The position numbers and the translations under genes were made by a program. The notes beneath the pieces are model-generated. The model worked only from the letters and a program-made list of their open reading frames with translations. It made no database searches and was not told the DNA's origin. From assembly GCA_001899585.1 (NCBI GenBank), contig MKWE01000053.1:333585-397584 (forward strand): a stretch of DNA of 64,000 nt, read 5' to 3'. How positions within the stretch are numbered: position 1 is the stretch's first letter; each line of letters opens with the position of its first letter. Shown here piece by piece: positions 58,311 through 64,000 of the stretch. Source of the stretch: Rhodospirillales bacterium 70-18. Lineage in GTDB: Bacteria; Pseudomonadota; Alphaproteobacteria; Acetobacterales; Acetobacteraceae.

Positions 58311-59060
58311 CTATTGGTCGCCGCGCAAGTCCTTCGTCGGCGCGTGCCGGCCGAGGAACACCTGGTTGAGGTCCGGGCTGGCCAGCAGCGCCGCCGCCGT
58401 GCCGTCCAGCATCAGCCGCCCGCCCTCCAGCAGCAGCACCCGGTCGGCCACCGCCAGCGCGCTGCGCACGTTCTGCTCGACCATCAGCACCGTGGTGCCG
58501 GCATCGGCGAGGCGGCGCAGCAGGGCGAACACCGACTTGGCGACGATCGGCGACAGCCCGATCGAGGGCTCGTCGATCAGGATCACCCGCGGGCGCAGCA
58601 GCAGGGCGCGGGCGATTTCCAGCTGCTTCTGCTCGCCGCCGGACAGCGCCGCCGCGTGCGCGTGCAGGCGCTCGCGCAGATGCGGGAACTGGTCCAGCAC
58701 CGCCTCGATCCGCGCCGCCCGCTCGGGTCGCGCCAGGGTGACGGCCCCCAGTTCCAGGTTGTGCAGCAGCGACAGCATCGGGAACAGGTTGCGCCCCTGC
58801 GGCACGAAGCAGGCGCCCTGTTGCAGCAGGGCGGCCGGCTCATGCCCGTTGATGACGCGGCCGTGGAAGCGGATCTCGCCGGCGGCGGGGCGCAGCAGGC
58901 CGAAGAAGGTTTTCAGCACGGTGGACTTGCCGGCGCCGTTGGGGCCGATCAGCAGGGTGATCTCGCCGGCCCGCGCGTCCAGCGTCAGCCCGTTCAGGAT
59001 GATCAGGCTGCCGTAGCCCGCGCGCACGTCGCGGAATTCGATGATCGGGTCAGGCGCCAA
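58311..59060 (-). CDS. livF: Branched-chain-amino-acid-type ABC ATPase LivF, second liv operon
   Basis: A 249-residue ATPase with Walker A GPNGAGKST, the CFVPQGRNLFPMLSLLHNL segment, signature LSGGEQKQLEIARAL, Walker B with ILIDEPSIGLSP and VEQNVRSAL. No ATG precedes the family start (IIEFRDVRAGYG); a TTG at 59060, overlapping the livG stop by 11 bp, is the best start. The C-terminal LNQVFLGRH is typical of LivF. It is a complete protein of usual length. Confidence 0.9.
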   Translation of the reverse strand: MAPDPIIEFRDVRAGYGSLIILNGLTLDARAGEITLLIGPNGAGKSTVLKTFFGLLRPAAGEIRFHGRVINGHEPAALLQQGACFVPQGRNLFPMLSLLHNLELGAVTLARPERAARIEAVLDQFPHLRERLHAHAAALSGGEQKQLEIARALLLRPRVILIDEPSIGLSPIVAKSVFALLRRLADAGTTVLMVEQNVRSALAVADRVLLLEGGRLMLDGTAAALLASPDLNQVFLGRHAPTKDLRGDQ

Positions 59061-59793
59061 GATAGGCCTCCAGCACCGCCCGGTCGGCCTGCACCGCCGC
59101 CGGCGCGCCCTCGGCCAGGATGCGGCCCTCGGCCATGCAGATCACCCGGCCGCACAGCCGCATGACGAAATCCATGTTGTGCTCGATCACCACGAAGCTG
59201 CCGCCATGCGCGCGGTTGAGCCGCAGCAGCAGCTCCATCAGCTCCTCGATCAGCGCCGGGTTCACGCCGGCGCAGGGTTCGTCCAGCAGCACCAGGCGGG
59301 GGCCGGCCATGAAGGCCATGGCGATGTCCACCAGCTTCTGCTGGCCGTACGACAGGCCGCCGGCGCGCAGCGCGGCCACCGGGCCGAGGCGGAACAGCGC
59401 GATGATCTCCTCCGCCCGCGCGCCCAGCCCGGCATCGGGGGCGGCGAACAGCCGGCCGGCGCGGCCGCCGCGGAATTCCTGCCCGGCGGCGATCAGGTTG
59501 TCGCGCACCGACAGGCCGCCGAACACCTGCAGACTCTGGAAGGTGCGCCCGATGCCGCGCCGGGCCAGCAGCAGCGGCGACAGGCCGGTGATGTCCCGCT
59601 CCTCGAAGATCACCTGCCCGGCGGTGGGGCGCACCTGGCCCAGGATGGCGTTGAACAGCGTGGTCTTGCCGCTGCCGTTGGGGCCGATCACGCCCAGGAT
59701 CTCGCCCGGCTGCACCGCGAAGCTCACCCCGTCCACCGCGCGGATGGCGCCGTAGTGGCGGGCCATCTCGCGCACGTCCAGCAGCGCGGTCAT
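59050..59793 (-). CDS. livG: Branched-chain-amino-acid-type ABC ATPase LivG, second liv operon
   Basis: A 247-residue ATPase. Walker A GPNGSGKTT, GIGRTFQSLQVFGGLSV, signature LSYGQQKLVDIAMAF (Tyr instead of Gly at the third position, common in LivG), Walker B with VLLDEPCAGVNPALIEE and VVIEHNMDFVM are all present. The ATG at 59793 overlaps the livM stop by 4 bp. Both ATPase genes are intact, and all four membrane and ATPase components plus a binding protein make this a complete importer. Confidence 0.92.
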   Translation of the reverse strand: MTALLDVREMARHYGAIRAVDGVSFAVQPGEILGVIGPNGSGKTTLFNAILGQVRPTAGQVIFEERDITGLSPLLLARRGIGRTFQSLQVFGGLSVRDNLIAAGQEFRGGRAGRLFAAPDAGLGARAEEIIALFRLGPVAALRAGGLSYGQQKLVDIAMAFMAGPRLVLLDEPCAGVNPALIEELMELLLRLNRAHGGSFVVIEHNMDFVMRLCGRVICMAEGRILAEGAPAAVQADRAVLEAYLGA

Positions 59794-60710
59794 GCGCGGC
59801 CCCGCACCCGGTCGGGCAGCGAGAGCAGGCCGCCGGGCAGCCAGACCATCATGGCGACGATGGCGAAGCCGAAGATGGCCAGGTACCAGTCCTGGGCGAA
59901 GCGCAGCCACTCGGGCAGCAGCACCACCACCACCGCGCCGAGCGCCGGGCCGAAGAACCGCCCGGCGCCGCCGGCGATGACCATCAGCAGCATCGACAGC
60001 GAGATCGACACGCCGAACGGCGCCGGGTCGATGAAGCCCACGAGGCAGGCGAAGAACACCCCGGCCACCCCGGCATAGGCGGCGCCGATGGCGAAGGCCA
60101 TCAGCGTGTAGAACGTAGTGTCGATGCCCACGCTTTCGGCGCGGATCGGGTTGTCGCGCAGCGCCGCGAAGGCGCGGCCCCAGGGCGAGCGCAGCAGCCA
60201 GGCCATCAGGGCGGCCATCGCCAGCATGGCCGCCAGCAGCAGGTGGTAGAAATCCACCCGGTTGGCGAAGCGCCAGCCCAGGATCATCGGGCGGGGGATG
60301 TTGTTCAGCCCGAAGGTGCCGCCGGTCAGCCACTGCTCGTTGCGCGCCACCAGGAACACCAGCATGTTGAAGCCGAGCGTGGCGAAGGCCAGGTAATGGT
60401 GCTGCACCCGCAGCGCCGGGAAGCCCAGCAGCAGGCCGACCACGAAGCACAGCAGCGCCGAGGCGGGCAGCACCGCCAGAAAAGGCACCCCCGCCTGCAA
60501 CAGGATCGCGGCGCTGTAGGCGCCGATGCCCAGGAACCCGGCCTGCCCCAGCGAGATCTGCCCGGCATAGCCCACCGTCAGGTTCAGCCCCATGCCGGCG
60601 ATGACATACACGCACCACAGCGACAGCAGGTACACGCCGTAGCCTTTCAGCCCGGCCGGCAGCGCTACCAGCGCCGCCACGCCGGCGGCCAGCGCGAGCC
60701 AGCGCGTCAT
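59790..60710 (-). CDS. livM: Branched-chain-amino-acid-type ABC permease LivM, second liv operon
   Basis: A 306-residue inner-membrane permease. The family core is visible: GMGLNLTVGYAGQISLGQAGFLGIGAYSAAIL, HHYLAFATLGFNMLVFLVARN and MLLMVIAGGAGRFFGPALGA. Eight to nine hydrophobic segments are predicted. The ATG at 60710 overlaps the livH stop by 4 bp (ATGA). In this LivM the charged EAA-like loop (WGRAFAALRDNPIRAESVGID) is well conserved, so coupling to the ATPases should be normal. Confidence 0.92.
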   Translation of the reverse strand: MTRWLALAAGVAALVALPAGLKGYGVYLLSLWCVYVIAGMGLNLTVGYAGQISLGQAGFLGIGAYSAAILLQAGVPFLAVLPASALLCFVVGLLLGFPALRVQHHYLAFATLGFNMLVFLVARNEQWLTGGTFGLNNIPRPMILGWRFANRVDFYHLLLAAMLAMAALMAWLLRSPWGRAFAALRDNPIRAESVGIDTTFYTLMAFAIGAAYAGVAGVFFACLVGFIDPAPFGVSISLSMLLMVIAGGAGRFFGPALGAVVVVLLPEWLRFAQDWYLAIFGFAIVAMMVWLPGGLLSLPDRVRGRA

Positions 60711-61585
60711 ACCCGCCGCTCCTCGACGGTGCCCAGCAGCCCCTGCGGGCGGAAGATGATCACCACCAGGAACAGCAGCAGCGCCACCCCCTCCTTGTAG
60801 CCGGAGGAGATGTAGGCGCCGACCAGATTCTCCAGCACGCCCACGATCACCCCGCCCAGCAGCGCGCCGCGGCTGTTGTTGAAGCCGCCGATGATCGCCG
60901 CGTAGAACGCCTTCATCCCCAGCGTCTCGCCCATGTCGAACTTGGCGAGATAGACCGGGGTGATCAGCAGGGCCGCCAGCGTGGCCAGCAGCGCGTTGGC
61001 CAGGAAGGCGTACAGCACCATGCGCTGCACGTTGATGCCCAGCACCCGCGCGGCATCGCGGTTCTGCGCCACCGCCTGCATCGCCCGCCCGGTCAGCGTG
61101 CGCGACAGGAACGCCTGCAACGCCGCCACCACCGCGCAGGCCAGCAGCACCGTGCCGATATCGGCCGCCGAGACGCGCAGGCCGCCGATGTTCCACAGCG
61201 TGTCGGAAAAGACGGAGGGGAAGGTGAACACCTCGGCGCTGGCCACCCCCCGCACCGCCTGCTTCACCCCGATCGACAGGCCGAGCGTGGCGATCACCAG
61301 CGGCACCACGCCGTGGCGGATCAGCGGGTCCACCACCACGCGCTTGAACCCCGCCCCCAGCACCGCCATCGCCAGCGCGCAGGTGGCCAGGAAGGCCAGC
61401 GGCAACGGCAGGCCGGCGACGTTGAGCAGGAACAGCATGGCGAAGGCGGGCAGCATCACCATTTCGCCAAGCGCGAAATTGATCGTGCCGGAGGCCTGCC
61501 ACAGCAACGTGAAGCCGAGCGCGGCCAATGCGTAGCAGCCGCCGGTGGCGGTGCCGGCGACGATAAGCTGCAGCAGATCGGTCAC
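60707..61585 (-). CDS. livH: Branched-chain-amino-acid-type ABC permease LivH, second liv operon
   Basis: A 292-residue inner-membrane permease and the first gene of this operon. The LivH N-terminus (LLQLIVAGTATGGCYALAALGFTLLWQASGTINFALGEMVML) and C-terminal block (YAAIIGGFNNSRGALLGGVIVGVLENLVG, FRPQGLLGTVEER) are clear. The ATG at 61585 is followed at once by a membrane segment. Upstream lies the AT-rich control region 61586-62053 shared with the PEP-CTERM gene, including a 19-bp palindrome. Confidence 0.92.
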   Translation of the reverse strand: MTDLLQLIVAGTATGGCYALAALGFTLLWQASGTINFALGEMVMLPAFAMLFLLNVAGLPLPLAFLATCALAMAVLGAGFKRVVVDPLIRHGVVPLVIATLGLSIGVKQAVRGVASAEVFTFPSVFSDTLWNIGGLRVSAADIGTVLLACAVVAALQAFLSRTLTGRAMQAVAQNRDAARVLGINVQRMVLYAFLANALLATLAALLITPVYLAKFDMGETLGMKAFYAAIIGGFNNSRGALLGGVIVGVLENLVGAYISSGYKEGVALLLFLVVIIFRPQGLLGTVEERRV

Positions 61586-62053
61586 GCGTGGCGGGCCATT
61601 CTTATGGGCTTTCCTGGACGGCGGCCCCTATACGGAGGAAGCCAGAGCGGGTCAAATACCGTCCACGCGCAAATGGCCATGCAAATGGGCGCTTGCGGAA
61701 ACGACCAGCCGGGGCGGTGATGATACGCGCGCGGGAGCGGGTTCGCCCGGTCGCGCCGATACGCCGGCGGTGCGCGTCGCCGCCTCGTAAATCCTGCTGG
61801 TGGAATGACATCCGAAATATTTATTTCGAAAATAAATCGTTCCGAGATTGTTGACAATGCACTTGGGATGGTAAATGCTCATGTCAAGACGATCATATAG
61901 AACTCGTTCGCATGAGGACTTGCGAAAATACGTTCGGAAGTGCTGGTCGGCAATGCCGTCTGTTCCATGTGCAAAAATACCCGATCTCGAAAATGGTGTG
62001 ATCGCGTGTTTTAAGGAACTACAAATCAGATCTGGAACAATGAGGAGGATAAA
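61586..62053. other. AT-rich control region between the second livH and the PEP-CTERM gene
   Basis: A 468-bp gap. Its right half (about 61800-62050) is far AT-richer than the neighbourhood. A 19-bp dyad, ATTTATTT-CGA-AAATAAAT, lies at 61819-61837. A TTGACA at 61852-61857 is followed by TAAATG after 15 bp, a weak promoter candidate toward the PEP-CTERM gene. TGAGGAGGA sits before that gene. A 73-codon frame at 61875-62096 has poor codon composition and is not called. Confidence 0.45.
61819..61837. promoter_or_regulatory. 19-bp AT palindrome in the livH/PEP-CTERM control region
   Basis: Arms ATTTATTT and AAATAAAT are perfect inverted repeats around CGA. In a genome of this GC content an 8-bp pure A/T arm pair is unlikely by chance, so a protein-binding site (winged-helix or nucleoid protein) is a fair reading. 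It lies about 235 bp from each of the two start codons, so it is not placed as a classic core-promoter operator. Confidence 0.45.
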
Positions 62054-62914
62054 ATGGCGTGGGCCCGGAAAATTGCTCTCTCATTTCTTCTTGTGACGGT
62101 TCATCATGCGGCACTTGCGGACTCGAAGGCGATCAACGACCTGACCAAGAAGGGCGGCATACTGGATACGGCCGACCAGAAGGGCAAAAGCTACGTGGAT
62201 CGCCTCACTGACCCGAACAACATGGAAGACCCGAACGCCATCGCCCAGGAGCGGGCTAAGGATTTCGCCAAGGCCGCCGCCGCGGCGGCAAAGGCCGCCA
62301 CCAACGTTCCTGGAACCAGCCTAAAAGGCACCCGCCCAGGCATTTTCAGTACGATCTGGTTTGCGATCAAGTCGTTCTTCGGCGTCGCCAGCGGCACCAG
62401 CGGCACCACCCCGACCAACAAGCCGACCGGGTACAACCATGGCATCGACATCGCCGACGCCGCGGTGGTCGCATACCAAGGTAATCCGATCACCATCGGC
62501 GACGCGATCAATGTGCCATACCAGTTCACCTCGTTCCACGACGCATTCGGCGGCACCACGGCGATGCTGTACGACTTCGCCCTTTCCGTTACCTCGGATC
62601 TCACCGACATCGCTGGAGGCCCGTTCCTCGCCGACGGCTCCGGCATGGTCACATCCGCGCCGTTGCTGGACCTGACACCGGAATTCGGCTCCGCCATCCC
62701 GCAATACCAGTTGATCTCGGTCTCCGACGTGCCCCTGGCGCCAAGAGGAACCTATACGGTCCATGTCCAGGGCTGGGCTGCGGTCGATATCCCCGAACCA
62801 TCCGGGCTGATGCTGGCCCTGTCGGGGCTGGGGATGCTGGCCGTTGCCCGCGCGCGTCGGCCGGTGAAGCGGATGGAAGGTTCCGGCTCACGAAGCTGCA
62901 ACCGATTCAGTTGA
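62054..62914 (+). CDS. PEP-CTERM sorting-domain protein, exported, with extended C-terminal tail
   Basis: A 286-residue secreted protein. Signal peptide to about residue 22 (ALAD), then a charged and Ala/Lys-rich region (AKDFAKAAAAAAKAATN), a beta-rich body, and a PEP-CTERM signal starting at IPEP (about 246): IPEPSGLMLALSGLGMLAVARARR. Unlike normal signals, which end a few residues after the basic patch, about 17 residues follow (PVKRMEGSGSRSCNRFS). TGAGGAGGA precedes the ATG. No exosortase is in the window. Function is unknown. Confidence 0.85.
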   Translation: MAWARKIALSFLLVTVHHAALADSKAINDLTKKGGILDTADQKGKSYVDRLTDPNNMEDPNAIAQERAKDFAKAAAAAAKAATNVPGTSLKGTRPGIFSTIWFAIKSFFGVASGTSGTTPTNKPTGYNHGIDIADAAVVAYQGNPITIGDAINVPYQFTSFHDAFGGTTAMLYDFALSVTSDLTDIAGGPFLADGSGMVTSAPLLDLTPEFGSAIPQYQLISVSDVPLAPRGTYTVHVQGWAAVDIPEPSGLMLALSGLGMLAVARARRPVKRMEGSGSRSCNRFS

Positions 62915-63304
62915 GCTGCGTAACAGGTTCCGAACTTGTCGCGGATTGCCGGCCGCAACTGCATGCGGCGAGGATGAACTCGCACATCATGGTGTGGTGT
63001 TCCGCGGGCTGGTTCGGCGGGTCCTGCGGTTGGGGCGCCACTCCGCGCGCCTGAACGCAATCCGCCTGGCCAGCCCGGCCAGCAGCATGGTGCCGACGTC
63101 GGGCGTATCCAGCCGGGTCGGCGCCGGAAACAGAGACGCATGCGGCATGCTTCCATCCGCAGCGCCTCGGCCGATATCATATCCAGCGGCGCGCGGTTCC
63201 TGTTGCCCATCAGTGGAGCCGCCCACCGCGATGCGCATGCTGTCTCCCCCCGGCATTGCTGATAGGCTGCCTCGCACGTCCCTTCGTATGCAACGCAGTC
63301 CTGC
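62915..63304. other. 390-bp gap before the DapA-like pseudogene; nothing clear found
   Basis: Open frames exist on both strands but none has family-like sequence, a ribosome-binding site or consistent codon use. The composition stays GC-rich. The region may be decayed coding DNA, since the gene that follows is itself broken, but no relic could be named. Confidence 0.4.
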
Positions 63305-64000
63305 ATGCCCGGCTTCCATGGCGTGTTTCCCTACCTGGTCTCGCCGGTCGATGCGCGGGGCCGCGTCAGGCGCGAGGTGCTGGCGGCCCTGGTGGAGCGG
63401 CTGATCGAGGCCGGAGTGCACGGGCTGACGCCGTTCGGCAGCACCGGGGAGTTCGCCTACCTTTCGCTCGACCAGCGGCTGGAGGTGGTGCGCTCGGTGG
63501 TCGCCGCCGCGCGCGGCCGGGTGCCGGTGGTGGCCGGCGTCGCCTCCACCAGCACCGCCGATGCGGCCGAACAGGCGCGGCGCATGGCCGACCTGGGGGC
63601 CGACGGCGTCCTGGCCATCATGGAGGCGTATTTCCCGGTGCCGTCGCCGGCGCCGTGACGCTGCCGATGGTGCTCTACACCAACCCGCAATTCCAGCGCT
63701 CCGACCTGTCGCTGCCGGTGATCGGCCGGCTCTCGGAGGTGGCGAATATCGGCTACATCAAGGACGCCTCCACCAATACCGGCCGGCTGCTGTCGATCCT
63801 GAACGACACGCGGGGGCGGCTGCAGGTGTTCGCCGCCTCCGCGCATATCCCGGTCTGCGTGATGATGATCGGCGGCGTCGGCTGGATGGCGGGTCCGGCC
63901 TGCATCGTGCCGGAGCAGAGCGTGCGGCTGTACAACCTGGCCCGGGCCGCCAGATGGGACGAGGCGATGGCGTTGCAGCGCAGCCTGTGGCGGGTCAACG
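63305..64000 (+). pseudogene. Broken DapA (dihydrodipicolinate synthase) family gene, cut by window end
   Basis: A class I aldolase-family gene in two pieces. The first frame (63305-63658) has [33 protein letters not shown] and [14 protein letters not shown], then a premature TGA. The family continues at once in another frame from about 63644: [13 protein letters not shown], the Schiff-base lysine in [16 protein letters not shown] and [16 protein letters not shown] to the window end. About 13 residues and a number of bases equal to one modulo three are missing at the join, as after a deletion of some 40 bp. No ribosome-binding site precedes the ATG. Confidence 0.8.

Noticed and set aside
61875..62096. 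Possible 73-codon gene before the second PEP-CTERM gene
   Set aside because: No family likeness, no ribosome-binding site, overlaps the true gene start.
62752..63306. 184-codon minus-strand frame after the second PEP-CTERM gene
   Set aside because: Overlaps the PEP-CTERM coding end, Cys/Arg/Pro-rich shadow composition, nothing recognisable.

Overview
The window comes from a high-GC alphaproteobacterium. Compact, overlapping operons rich in solute-uptake systems, liv-type and carbohydrate ABC cassettes, PEP-CTERM proteins and an OprB porin with Zur- and Fur-like boxes suggest a Rhodospirillales/Acetobacteraceae-like heterotroph. That placement is an inference from gene content; there is no rRNA here. 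No tRNA, phage, insertion sequence or CRISPR array was found.

Layout. 1-8176 (minus): dgoK-dgoA, pcaH-pcaG, then a complete carbohydrate ABC transporter (binding protein, two permeases, ATPase) and a cut Ldh2-type dehydrogenase. 8265-13093 (plus): a polyamine/opine-type ABC operon with two tandem paralogous binding proteins. 13275-14126: cold-shock gene plus three small unknown genes. 14141-25305 (mostly minus): a liv-type transporter split into two halves, with a dihydropyrimidinase, cupin, GAF protein, M24 peptidase-like protein and enoyl-CoA hydratase; a truncated MFS gene and a PEP-CTERM gene sit between the halves. 25391-31508 (plus): a 963-residue fusion of the three HcnABC/opine-oxidase-type subunits, the OprB porin and gamma-glutamyltransferase. 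31509-40319: housekeeping and metabolic genes (rpsD, dienelactone hydrolase, luciferase-like monooxygenase, GST, asparaginase, an orphan OppA-like protein, prfC, an FNR-box-controlled attachment protein). 40322-49510: MarR, VOC and CGNR regulator genes, then a catabolic operon reading toward lower coordinates (cytochrome c, isocitrate-lyase-like, hyuB, hyuA, isochorismatase-fold protein, DUF4239, SDR), divergent from a GntR regulator. 50655-55289: S10 peptidase and a small polysaccharide-modification group (deacetylase, two acyltransferases). 55462-61585 (minus): a second complete liv operon with shikimate-dehydrogenase-like and SDR enzymes. 62054-64000: a second PEP-CTERM gene and a frameshifted DapA-family pseudogene running off the end.

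The most unusual non-coding signal is a family of six intergenic repeats (about 16147, 17676, 22687, 34558, 38045 and 41962). A full copy is 90-115 bp and carries three adjacent A/T-rich hairpins. Every copy lies within about 15 bp of a stop codon or overlaps one. Three punctuate the split liv operon, two fill the gap between convergent genes, and one is a permuted arrangement. Other regulatory signals worth testing are a Zur-type box with a Fur-type box before the porin, a textbook class II FNR promoter, and twin palindromes between the VOC and CGNR genes.

Taken together the genes describe an organism that imports many small organic acids, amino acids, cyclic amides and sugar acids and routes them into central metabolism. 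Most substrate assignments are family-level only.
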